This document shows positions 54,701 through 55,480 of a stretch of DNA of 64,000 nucleotides, one piece after another. Both the position numbers and the translations under genes were made by a program. Position 1 is the first letter of the stretch, and each line of letters opens with the position of its first letter. This DNA comes from Lentzea sp. NBRC 102530 (GTDB lineage Bacteria; Actinomycetota; Actinomycetes; Mycobacteriales; Pseudonocardiaceae), in assembly GCF_030269365.1 (NCBI RefSeq), contig NZ_BSTF01000001.1:906330-970329 (forward strand), written 5' to 3'. The notes under the pieces were generated by a model. That model did no database searches, was not told where the DNA came from, and saw only the letters and a list, made by a program, of their open reading frames with translations.

Positions 54701-55408
54701 CGGGCCACCGCCGGCGGTGTTCACGCCGGACGTCGCGTTGCCGCCACCGCCCTTGATGTTCGGGGCCGCCGCCGCCGGACCGCCGCCGGGGCCCTTGACA
54801 CCGGACGTGGTGTTGCTGCCGCCGCCCTTGGTCGTCGGCGCCGGACCGGCGTTCGGGCTGCCCGGCGTGAAGTTGCCGGACGTCGCGTTGCCGCCGCCCT
54901 TGATCGCGGTCGGGCCGTTGGCCGTGGGGCTGCCGGGCGTGAAGTTGCCCGAGGTGTTGTTGCCGCCGCCGCGCACGTTCTTCGCGTCGGTGGTGGAGTC
55001 GATCGACTTGATGTTCGTCTGGTTCGTCTGGTCGACCTGCTGCGACGTCTGAAGCGTCGCCTTCAGGTTCGACTGGACGTCGGTGAACGCCTTCGCGCCC
55101 TTGTCCGCCTGCGAGACGGCGTTGTCGTTCGAGTTGTTCAGCGCGGGCACCGCGAACAGGCCGATCGGGCCGAGCGCGTTGCCGCTGAAGTTCAGGCCCC
55201 GCAGGCCCGACGAGATGCTCGACAGCCGGGACCCCAGGTCACCCGCCTTGCCCTGCAACCCCTGCATCGAGGAGTCGTTCATGGAGTAACCGCTGGTGCC
55301 GCTGGGGCCTCCGCCGGTTCCGCCCGTTCCGCTCGTGGGCGGCGCCGTGGGGGGCGGGTTCGCCCCGGGGTTCGACGACGGGTTCGGGTTGACGTTCCCC
55401 TTGGCCAT
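24893..55408 (-). CDS. Giant 10,171-residue type VII-linked mosaic protein with repeated metalloprotease-like and glycosyltransferase-like units
   Basis: One uninterrupted frame of 30,516 bp; GGAGA lies 10 bases before ATG 55408. Layout by residue (approximate): 1-145 polar start and a short helical segment; 145-480 Gly/APGY repeats; 480-1055 Pro-rich; 1070-1455 phosphoribosyltransferase-like; 1620-2660 helical; unit 1, 2669-5840; unit 2, 5842-9235; partial unit 3, 9237-10171. Each unit has a zincin motif (His2860, His6032, His9399), a DxD motif (Asp3231, Asp6340, Asp9680) and a third conserved domain (near 3697, 6828, 10032). Units 1 and 2 add a beta-rich block and a coiled coil. I saw no cysteine and no N-terminal signal peptide. 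The upstream PPE-like, EspG, YbaB and WXG100-like genes indicate ESX/T7SS export and a toxin or surface-effector role (inference). Any activity is unproven. Confidence 0.85.
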   Translation of the reverse strand: MAKGNVNPNPSSNPGANPPPTAPPTSGTGGTGGGPSGTSGYSMNDSSMQGLQGKAGDLGSRLSSISSGLRGLNFSGNALGPIGLFAVPALNNSNDNAVSQADKGAKAFTDVQSNLKATLQTSQQVDQTNQTNIKSIDSTTDAKNVRGGGNNTSGNFTPGSPTANGPTAIKGGGNATSGNFTPGSPNAGPAPTTKGGGSNTTSGVKGPGGGPAAAAPNIKGGGGNATSGVNTAGGGPAAAAPNIKGGGGGAKGPAPFTPTAPGYNGPGTIKGGGSNATSGVKTPGGGPAAATPNIKGGTGASTSGGAKGPASFTPTAPGYTPPAGGGKGGATTGGGAKGPASFTPTAPGYTPPAGAGGKGGATTGGAKGPASFTPTAPGYTPPGAGGKGGATTGGGATPGATPGGGSKGGTGASTGGGAKAPASFTPSAPGYKEPGGAAGTKPSTSAPGPQNAVTSPSRGGATPPAAPPGMAPPMGGAAPGATGGERGGSKFGAGGGAKGVFDAPKAPTPDSTISKAPPQTSASTPPPAPKPTPLSPPPAGTTPGGTPGGTSPGGSGGAKTPAAFTPTAPGYNGPGNVPPAAPGSQSAVTTPPQNAGGRPGATPTVTPAPNAAAGGMAPPMAPGGAAAGATGGERGGNKFGPGGGTKGVFDAPKPPTPDSTITKAPPQSSPSTPPPAPKPTPLSPPPATNTPSTNAPASNTPAANTASPNTASPNTAPPTQSRPGTPPPAANVPPPAANTAPPAQTRPAPPVNTPPVSSPTPAPNTSTPSPRPDTTPSAQPPRADTPPPAQTRPAPPAPPVNTPPINAPNTNTPPANTPSPTPSTNAPSVNTPPPNATTNTPPANTPSPRPESTPSAQPPRADTPPPAQTRPAPPAPPVNTPPVNTPPANAPSVNTPNPATNTPPVTTPNTNTPPANTPPANTPAANTPPVNAPSTNTPSTNTPPVNTPPVNTPSTNTPPVNTPPPNAATPPPSVPSPRPETSTNTSPSPATNVPPATTPNPGDPSVKTRPAPPPPGSPVAGPATNPNPNAAPDLVVAPPVVVPPPAPAPNQAPPRSGGNTDSDVDSDTDSDSDFHDAFESVDQRVDTYKASDPKLDSRWQQVDGEFKYQQNKPSEFVSIKGENGPIGLTPYMAKEWLKDNDIEVPPQSGVDSTIIPLLYDPNVGGGNRKPEVYDVNNAADFHSDMMGLAREQHIQGQQNLVDAVNDVANHITSKYPPSDFAYVGLGRSPAAVVAALQNQGHPAVSIPLSNFRPPPADPNSILRPSFDAHGGKVEPLNPDQQNMLNQHFDEFLGDLPADKNVVLIDYTQGGLSLVAAQHHLQQYLTDHKGSDAQVNAFAMHQDIDTNNLGKTVDAATKPGDWKQAAWEALVDTDRKASRAEWDSRFESYPITKENPLGDAFRKEVFDDLAEYGSYKILDENPANFEQNRPHKDLNNDPNTVTGYEALGDAVGGRDGRDPGPADNTNDNTNDGNDKGNDDSPDSNDGKGGGPKDSDSKGSDSKDADNKGSDSKDGGPRDGGSRDGGSRDGGSRDADSDTRPAPPSPQTGGNVQSQTDADVQSQTNTDTKSNANTGSNTNADNDANSTRDAAPDTATREVAPEVQTRPAPMPGGFPGGVDLDAEVHAEVPPVQTHGPNLDKVGLVESVLRSAAFQGVDVPNSSPLVSGTDVKSTVDTVLNDVRQNPGNHDHAGLTPNDLSNWVASQVDPDALAKFHPDLEPNTPGLTNDAKIDQWRQNVAADLQNGSGKRWDVVNAGLDPSTMKPGDVDVINHVTQEVKANGAMPSSADLVAKGLETPAWADSQVGAKLPDTIAQSLGVQIAVDNNGVQTLHGPAGAPQVQVNQQNGTFGALGTPSPQDVKAGMEAWLGGKSAAEINKTMADLYKGGVQNQPLYDAAKQTQLIKRAAEHPGGPSVFMNDLLNQQAKLENRIDDAKSRSTWKPEALQSKQDKAKEAQLQQDIQRDTDLLNNVNQQIDSIRDAGPRVRLTHQIDKLVAGPTADGVGKLNDRALAEVETHLTEQIAAAENAGFDAKDLKALLERVQNEPDANVAMAQISRHGVEGLQAQVDRVSAILDDIRATKEDYTGFNGFMNSIFGDGNWQSSADVDTKIAEAEALLKKNEHQLSFATNPEYSNRVDKALHTHDVNQRLDALQERNRQNMERTAQREAAEQAWAQQIREAQEHARQLARQEHSAFKASLFGKSPAELDALAAQYQNDVDRSAEIEQMQRNQEAAGKDGGIEGQLKDLQNQAKETRNQINDLKRLTDTLPDAWKSDLMKTDQAARQAEQQNLRLQEMQLNNELNRLTFDRGDALTSYALNLPADVNAPGWQSMSPRDVVALENHVTNLINDAHAAGQTNPDLDRLAETLRDIRIGDEGGPIQAIDPAVEQNDAQNAEQNDAASVESGNDAQVEQNEQAQPAPAPEPRPRPPFMQDPANRPAVADVDLNVPGGFGPVQEGTPQQSFEASLYGLDNNALREMQQNPAYSGNPERAAAIQTQIDTNTRSIGGPSVYDAQAQSAQRGLERAEAARNRWNAADLIPDALKTQDMLDEKAARQEQADRDVQRAQERVDQFTNNRDAALTSYALQQPADPNSYGWRQFSDADIATVQAHLDQQIEHARAGGHDVSHLEGLRNFTQDVQEARQNGDARPAPPPAPPMAPPAPNANPDGTRSDIPKVGAPPAMTPPTPESHAGKDVLTDESWRHDPARSAEWSNPNNPADRSTWADRRNDTDVRTVNQVVHDVRTDSTPSKIKSYQGLINYDLRRIETTPGNFVQEYTVKVHLDPAANMTAEQIAKVKENATNGVNNLLNNGNRLPSGDQFHLNLEFTDNKADAHTSIKVDPKTTNPDQTHWGTQTSPEVLAHETLHYLGIPDEYKDTSRVFQQHDTNSGVHQNDGGLMGADVHLPDPGIRPRHLWLIERTAHSQVMVPDTTINPAGPATVPPPADWTPRSSSPAPGANTDANTGTNASPNPDIDANADVDTRPAKRAHSEDSDLGDVGGIDLNADTNADAEPSAKRTKHDGPEFDPDNVAGPSTEAGPSTVDSDADTAMEVDQPALDADTQAAVDSAVNAMTNQNVVYNQAFRDLANGGFDVPTRDNYLAKLKESVEGGKPPSFVVNMIVSHTQLNDPKTNVNTVIDAITRDAGPLAKDIVFVIGVNGPTGTGPDITNSINTANDSITNAGRTEPIALVPLTTFDGDFPFGTMRNETMHSSANEFAVGAMNGKGTHPYISFQDFDNGSRTVKTPDGAPPKDIFNHVAESMNTPAGPNRPLLYSGGYRVGDPVQLKTDTQARIQKDRDAIEKNDFLTREEKDAALEPIRATEDFLNSPDFVDKFQKAISDDMDARDRQKDSSPMLPYSPEPNLFMDGNVAVVDHDVKFGPDGNEFGGLSASINEFAGAEVVDIHENQLPPPASPTRALEEAKAKLEADIARQPEGASPAQQKTLESIDDSIAQIDRKAAEIRAELTANAPNAPQAAVDAAVDKILNQSIVDSGIAVDLRNNRNPYRGENFTSDFVDGAVSTDLSRLAHTFAQTKGAELPQSHDVLTSVTSRMFEDRAAKSGVSVAKIRDAFGPLDDKGEAKTGAKLKPHEKREAQQVTTHSYEFDENSGVHKKKAEPQGGWNPSAGDKKFLGEPNKNKLSPAVSTPVSGHGSIGIDPAAKREKMAALLNLAMSTNPSTVTRQFGTLQHGALPYAGDPRPDGIFSAVHDAMVADPAITDVKSATDLRAGAVETGWTSTPGIVDQIADFNQQHRLENGHLVSSLLEPGPLTPDPIDPKYQPGSGDVEVDNSIEDPDHQPLSEAEKARYDAENKAEQKAENAKLAQAEVLAAKLLATDIGRPITIHGPNGATTTVEPFFEPRPEIKPGMSKKKLEEIENWQPPTFDPATAIHVDAHPNDNGRTRFTPHDPENPPRPNEMSDGPTGPGDRDSTRDGDDSTRDGDGDVDMDADTRPAPPKPETDTRSAPADMDVDTDTDTDADVQTRPAPPKPSPAIPMTTTAPQPVGQVPGTNLPSFFQDNKALGSITPVDVKGADAVVGSIDTLKPNDQARIKAALENDFETFLDTGRNFQVQLDGKWFEANIRAEMRADATTEVTADADTKVDKNFQAAAASSTTNTIATSNDVGGAVTAGVAAGPYGSVGGKAAIATPAVSQSTTNTTTEARAIKSGEGSKTVKTPVSYEITLRDASGNPKPSTTVNTGTNVTLQVPTDLSTLVDTPQTTPAVKPADAEWGTKVENAVPEAVVVKDSGKAFTDVAAKLHPSITKVGSPGREALQNFLSPTSIRNNLPAMLGGFVTSPDLVSPHASKGGAVQMKATLKEAKLVGTHDSAALDLKDTSAWGSSVSASTKTGFDANAGIGANIGVPGTVTGTVGATVTYSARTAEGVSAGSSSNHKTGIGVKAETGLYEVTAEVEVRTPSGESVKMDVTTHMRMGLNEAGAVGLVTTPDTRNTITDPATANTKFLPPFVADTIATGNAKVGEFAAANKVQGQVEGALKDIPGLRKFLPQWNNPNAEPRKGQGYSDVAEQLANQRKITANLSPAALKANMDSLLGPGVQVQLKNTGKTTNTYVNVTVKAKLSNPQHLGKADQHAVSDSTTTGPKLDANTSTTKGWTGGVQGRVNIPVKTGVAALNPSPQAGVSYSHSWTDKTSAGPAVSATNAQSGSPDSQVFSNDVEFEVEITTFTRPRTWVRTIVPGAPGFHSPEVTTVARTGDPKLPKIEGNVNLWVQDGATLSNNPGDGFKPGDPTVTRLDDAPTVKKLLAPEAARPKSPEFLNVEAVANTTALRDQAIKALDAAAKGDSALTTPGTASRAQIDKMFAPENIKANLQRLIETGVQEQGLKYDRRVTDRSGAIGMSVKLGKAQLVAISDTTGTDNSVSGGYKAGESSTTSRSVDLTAGINVPVRPNVTPPPAGTPSNPSGSGGVAATAKITPWSDSKTRSNEIGGNVDRGRSTSGEARTVLVQIDAEFTIVGESRAGNFLHGGTPNAEGVTVDMPKSIFVRVSEDVARDLGALPKVESSVPKPDFGKMAPPSTVATNEPGALGLSNVESVPDLSAAVNKLTTELSTKTKKFGSDPLIPDSVLQDSMSNLQRIVDLNSPSSVKAMIDSALDGGVPLLVHQPGTFGKDSYQVTLKAKAGTPKFEQVVNDGVDMSHNVGGSRKDSDGVSRGTGWGAGLRAPGLASPGSANPAVSGTAGVAAGVNVGGSTSSSLTNSTTEGFSHSRTASGPAAQYSVPVEFEIVVEKGDQLVARAESGPQEMKVRTHADNQKIAGGAAPQPYMSASSRRGAEFGTDAATSAFQQDTRASQLPSTASVENLRGAKDLRDAAVKAMTEAGAGKGLTGKGTGSLNALFATLSPENLQPHLPSMLSGPLDVPGLKEAALTFGQDADVKVYAKLVNPQLGSLSDDVKIERPLDTRSSETSSEAKVSETADVSVGLAQGSAAVKQGTDPKDTVNFGTGGVEGRHGGEDSAAVSGNPSQSSSGNVKPADKSRSGLVQFDVEYRVVATIGGKTGVVDLTVPGSAGVRMPAAEVEAVLKQPLSDSVKNAQTEVKKAADDWRTAEKAVEDARHEAQDRINEAAAVMARTETPLTEASVKANTAIETHLNAENDVTPFQTTFDGAIADAAATRATIQDLNSQVVSLSQDAQVADNALADARAEGAPEAQIAQLEQDADAAHTALINTQQQLSDARSEFDARRQAAADARTDLQEHKQVAAEARDARTKAEEARQKLVDEQAKAEKDIRDAETKLDDARRKADAEQQKWWDAKAKVDGEINSFNHPTPPPVPPKDGNAPAHAETNTSADTDTPPPAPPKDTAETSRAGAEASSSRPAPPDAPPAPPVPNGRRDVPKVGAPPKMTPPTRESHAGKDVLTDESWRHDPAKTADWFAPSKPADPSTWADRRANANVKTVDVVVRDVRTDSTPSKLKSYKGLINYDLRRIETSPGNFVQEYTVKVHLDPAAKVHAEVVAELKANATNGVNSLLNQGHRLPSGDQFHLNLEFVDNKADAHTSIKVDPKNPNVDQKHWNPDTSPEVLAHETLHYLGVPDEYKDTSRVFQQHDTNSGVHQNDGGMMGADVHGKEPGLRPRHLWLVERTANSQVMVPDTRLDHTGPITTPRDTTWARESHDGDTRPGKKRDERDFDNDSDAETQPSGADKRSRQEDAALAADVENLTAKFGQLDLGPVDFKYNQAFAKLSADAVPIPSRQEHVGKLLRSVEQNKPPSFVVNMIVGHGQLSDPETGIRSVVESITANAGDLKKDIVFVVGVNGKKGDESALDVAIANANREIAGLDVPIALVRLDPVSAAASAKFPYGDMRNDTMTSNATKFAVGAMLGRDTHPYLSIQDFDTGSRLVTGDRKDVFNHFRDSMSPEGIAPLRPLMYSGGYRVGDADIKGQVEARIDKETKKLNAEAGKLQNQINNHNPNAAAKGKGKGAKFDPDKAEARIAEIKARKEELEAARAEMNEPGFVEDFEQAMRDDMDARVRQADVSPLLPYSPEPNLFVDAVVPLVDPQVRFSKDDAEFNGLGKSMNQFAAHELVEIHAAQAVHRKSGNDRQTQIANIASGAAVDGANNRNPFRGQNFSTDFVDGAVSTDLSRLALEYAERGRRSWPQSHVDWTTVPSRFFGAGPDVVDPKKVAQAAKAAKEGTGPKDIRNDFKSKEHAEREPQQVKHHEYDYDPETGRHDQTSVDPGWQPDDSTDGDARKLGWQDKNTLNRAVSAPMKAGIGYSGLDSGVPPVYTPPLPPEDKGKKKAAPKGPKLTKEEKAAQQAADKALREAEKQAALEALPPIDASTKQHKMAAALAMALADNNSNVTRTFGTLEHGVLQYAAEPRPNGLFDAAANALGNDPRTSTDLRRETIAKAASASPAVTTKIARYRQQHRLANGHVATAFLEPGPAPETRIPAGFTPAPGEPTSPGIDHTGTPGDVDPMEQSAFDQAEADAKAADHVKVRAAENLAGHVLATQLGRPVVFHRPGESLTLQPFTGTSAEPALEFEVTPNDDTGKSTFRPYDPDAMDVDDAPTRQAPPRQDGPVWTAPETADVDAEPDVETRPAPPKPNPVVLPMTVLAPPAVGQVMPGTQALPGFFQDNRALGTIAPTDVRGAENVTNAISNLKADDAARIQQAIRGDFESFLDSGRNFQVKIGNNAYEVNVRATMQAQTDTAPVDAPGVKVDATAQSGTSSSATHTVATANDIGGSATAGVAMGPYGSLGGKAQFATPAQSQSTSSSLTDQRIIRAGEGSTQAVVKVAYEITLTDAKGGHTTVGTVDTGTDVTLQVPNDLAVITGSGTAKDGHNPADPKWGTKLEHPAPEAVTVDNQVKAFEDVARKLHPSIVKVGSPGREALQNFLSPTEIRNNLGAMLGGAYVTSPDLVSPHASKGAAVQMTATLQKAELVGTLGTGQLRLHESSAHSSGVSSTTKSGGDVTAGFGGNIGVPNAVGGQVGATLGYSARTAENVNAGINTAHKSGIQLKGDTGLYKVTAEVEVRTPSGDSVKIPVTTYLRVGLPEAAQAGLPTPDGTRASIVDDSNKGRKFPPPYLGDAIATGNAKVGEFEVAAEVQQQVEAELRKVPGLEKFLPRWNEAGADPRSGKGKDFADVAEQLANQRRLTSQLSPAALRTSMDSLLGPGVQVQLKNSGRSTNTYVNVTVKAKVSDPKHLGQADLRNVRDASSTGPKLDSSSSTTKGWSGGVEGKVVIPGQTSVAKLTPTPQAGVKYNHSWTDKTTAGPTVNSTSLNVGSPNAQVFRGDVEFEVEITTFTRPRAWVRRIVPGAPGFQAPVQTTVAKTGDGGLAPIKGEVNLWVSDSSTLDTDPGKGFEPGTPEPKALDKAPTVKELLSTRNPDKAPDFLHVEAVANTTALRDQAIDALNRAAGGDSALTVPGTASRAQIDRMFSPENIKANLRTLTETGIGEQGLKYDRRLLDRTGAIGVKFGLSNPKIVSISDDTATENASTGGYKAGQTSSTSRSVDVTGGINVPIKPNDPAPPAGEPTPASGAGGVAVAGKITPWSDSRSSGKEVGGSHDRNRVTPSGARTVLVQLDADVTVVGESRAANFIAGSKPHAEGATVSLPNSVFVRVTEDVAREMGLLPDVQPDVPRPEFPKMAPPATVAPGEPGALGLSTVESVPDLSGVVSDLSTKVNAKTSKRFGGSLLPDSVLDDSMSNLQRLVDFSSPASVKAMIDSALDGGVPLLVHQPGTFGKDSYQVTLKAKAGTPEFVDVVNDGVEMESTITGSHKVTDGQGRGTGWGVGLKAPGLAAPGSANPNVSGTAGVAAAANVGSSTSSSVSTSTTDQFSAFRAGSGPAARYTVPIEFELVVEKGDKVVASQPSGVQSMTVRLHADNQKVGGTEAPAPYTKTQTTGTAADAAPDAVDAWKAGGASLPAGASVENFRGAADLRTAALDALKGAGAGKGLTGKGTGSLNSLLSTLSPENLQPHLPSMLSGPLSVPGLHEAALTFGQDADVKVYAKLVDPSLGALSDGVALENPRTQVTATSTDSKVADTGDVSVGLATGGAGIKQNTDPGDNVAVAVSGVELRHAAEDSSAVGGGQTDNKVNNLKPKATTGLVRFGVEYRVVATIGGKTSVVDLSVPSSAAVRMPVADAQALLGRPFSPELSGAQTQVKAAADAWRTAEVTVDTRRHEAQQVINDVAATNARADSSFTPVQIAYNAAIQTHLDEQAKLPALEARAETARLEVARTLEQINDLAPKVGGFGALAMTAQFEIDDARTDVETKAATVQRLEAQLAANPGLQPQVDAARRSHAEAETALRTAEATFDSTQNSMRETQRRLDAANAAISDLRAEAGARRADVAAQQQVIAQAQADRLAAKATHDQAAARLAQDRATQEALVTAAETRLNDARRAADDLQQEWWKKKAEVDRQIASFNAPPAPAAGGTDGGTDGGAGGGTRGGTHGGTDGGTGGTRGGADGETDGGTDGETDGGTDGGTDGGTDVPPQPPVITVTEASPSDTDHDTVVVLSAEASSSTRQAPQPPHAPASGEPTTSAPDTSAPDVEAPASVPDVVVASHLKSLTADAMTDAPPLVKQVEQALPTSQGAGLLRASVVLDTRTADVATLIQRHGAAQVARAFEKEFGHPVIGTAQQAQFGDLADPRSRSAFEAWAHRMWDAIGTTPSYTADPDQLATDVFAHGMGYDHGASVAQEAAFRDVVEAPVPGGTTVSESPAESAVDTQPETPVAPETAAEAAVEAEPEVEAAPAADTTAEAEPAVESPVEAEPVATVEAEQPATQADPLHSTDTTADWFDPRTPVSSEAIAHARATTPATSWVRGEAGGVLDSTKVGPNGIAMQAWRGPITYDLRTLEVDGVQVRDFTVRLHLDNGTPDVQDRTRAGVEEMFNQGYRLPGGEQFHVTVEFTDDPADAHATVAVTNDPDGRADQLTWPSHTDQRRLAHEVGHFLGLRDEYVETGPVKPIFQHQDGKGHVVDDNSPMNDGIGEADARLKPRHLQLVSDRMAALQTHNPPQRQAEERSELPPPHMPKRGNEELGTDPAADPVKRTREDLEELSIEDTQDAEMRESTFNEHGVHNAAYENLARGHELVQLTADNYLQRTQHGIDHDEKPSFVVSMIVRASELDQLPAVVDGVMAGAQDVDGRVAFVLGVNAGTQAEIDAAMAQAAPVIGGRTEPIALVSVVHGRKGFKFGETRNATLESDAHAFAVTALAATGTHPYVAVMDFDPADRTTRQGGHVFDHVTQLVDGRVGDDAGAPTRPLLIGGGYRVAVSPEQLHADVLDRIDNDPSTTDQQKAEFREQLGEENFYHDFVHAIDADMQARRTQQGIHPLLPYTPEPNLFVDALVPLTDPTVRFGPGGAEYGQLSQSLNRFYAAELAKLHTPQDASDMAAATERAKVDVQNNRHPVRGEAFKTDFVAGDTGTDLSRIAYGLIKDSKLPQSHTALPSVSERFFDGRPAKKGTKFADERDRLATGEHALVEPFLPPADGETKTTWQPPKTMANQLGALQKNKMNPAVSAPMPAPFDQMQAGIQKDQKLVAAHGVVASDHVSTAQRQLRYLNEDVLVRQPAPPVTPNGLYSVVGQARGVDPMTLRREVVRLAATHQKVTKAVADYGVGRPMHQGHLYGSLVENANWRMHSDANENNGWQNARDLLGHLIATQQGVNVRIHRAGHAPVLLAPLGPPFPDTVEVELVLEGNQVTYRPYQGGLQQDVQMH
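27720..37899 (-). other. Giant protein unit 2: full repeat unit
   Basis: About 3,390 residues: zincin-like domain (HETLHYLGVPDEY, His6032; GGMMGADVH as the likely Met-turn), DxD domain (IQDFD, Asp6340), third domain (near 6828), six-sub-repeat beta block (about 7070-8600), coiled coil (about 8607-8877), a Gly-Thr-Asp repeat linker and an acidic EAEPEVEA-type linker. It follows unit 1 in direct orientation with long stretches of near-identical DNA. Confidence 0.7.
28578..28765 (-). repeat. Short tandem repeats encoding a GTDG linker in the giant gene
   Basis: A run of roughly twelve 12-bp imperfect units (GCCGCCATCGGT-like on the + strand) codes for a GGTDGGTDG-type flexible linker between the unit 2 coiled coil and unit 3. 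Likely prone to copy-number change. Confidence 0.75.
37900..47410 (-). other. Giant protein unit 1: full repeat unit
   Basis: About 3,170 residues: VPKVGAPP.MTPP entry segment, zincin-like domain (HETLHYLGIPDEY, His2860; GGLMGADVH), DxD domain (SFQDFD, Asp3231), third domain (PDGIFSAVHDAM near 3697), beta block (about 4000-5545) and coiled coil (about 5546-5780). The block near 47,310-47,400 recurs at about 37,795-37,885, giving a DNA repeat spacing of about 9.5 kb. Confidence 0.72.
47480..50560 (-). other. Giant protein helical region with a possible degenerate fourth copy of the third domain
   Basis: Residues about 1,620-2,640 start with VGLVESVLRSAAFQGVDV and IAQSLGVQIAVDNNGV, which echo the third domain of the repeat units. 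They then become strongly helical and Gln/Glu/Lys-rich (two related segments ending in AALTSYALQQPAD and ALTSYALNLPAD type sequences). Probably a stalk or spacer. Confidence 0.5.
51040..52240 (-). other. Giant protein phosphoribosyltransferase-like domain
   Basis: After an acidic DSD repeat, residues about 1,070-1,455 contain SDFAYVGLGRSPAAVVAALQ and KNVVLIDYTQGGLSLVAA. The latter sits where type I PRTases have their PRPP loop (hydrophobic strand, D, then TxGG/S), though the second acidic residue of the usual DD pair is Tyr here. Assignment is by pattern only. Confidence 0.5.
52245..53400 (-). repeat. Pro-rich NTPP/TRPAPP repeat segment of the giant gene
   Basis: Dozens of short imperfect repeats (NTPPVNTPP, PSPRP, QTRPAPPAPPVNTPP) form a rigid Pro-rich stretch of nearly 400 residues. 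The + strand reads as GGCGTGTTG-type repeats. Confidence 0.85.
53400..54010 (-). repeat. Two direct repeats encoding the GATGGERGG..KGVFDAP block
   Basis: Residues around 490-560 and 630-700 repeat a block of about 65 residues: GATGGERGG, KFG.GGG.KGVFDAPK, PTPDSTI.KAPPQ, TPPPAPKPTPLSPPP. The DNA copies lie about 410 bp apart and are nearly identical. Confidence 0.8.
54050..54960 (-). repeat. Gly-rich FTPTAPGY repeats in the giant gene
   Basis: Repeats of about 75-100 bp encode GGAKGPASFTPTAPGYTPP plus a GKGGATT spacer, and related NATSGNFTPGSPN and NIKGGG units upstream. The APGY motif is shared with the PPE-like protein of the same operon. Confidence 0.85.
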
Positions 55409-55443
55409 GAGCGGCGATTCTCCAGAACTGCGTCAGAACGAGG

Positions 55444-55465
55444 CGGGATCCCACCCGGGATCCCG
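55444..55465 (-). promoter_or_regulatory. Hairpin between the WXG100-like gene and the giant gene (possible attenuator)
   Basis: CGGGATCCC pairs perfectly with GGGATCCCG across a four-base loop, 15 bases after the WXG100-like stop and 36 bases before the giant start. No T-run follows on the minus strand. It could reduce read-through or stabilise processed mRNA ends. Confidence 0.5.
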
Positions 55466-55480
55466 GCTGTTGGCTGGGAC

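Noticed and set aside
52245..54960. Regular short repeats resembling a CRISPR or minisatellite array
   Set aside because: The repeats are in frame, encode Pro- and Gly-rich linkers, have no unique equal-length spacers, and no cas genes are near.
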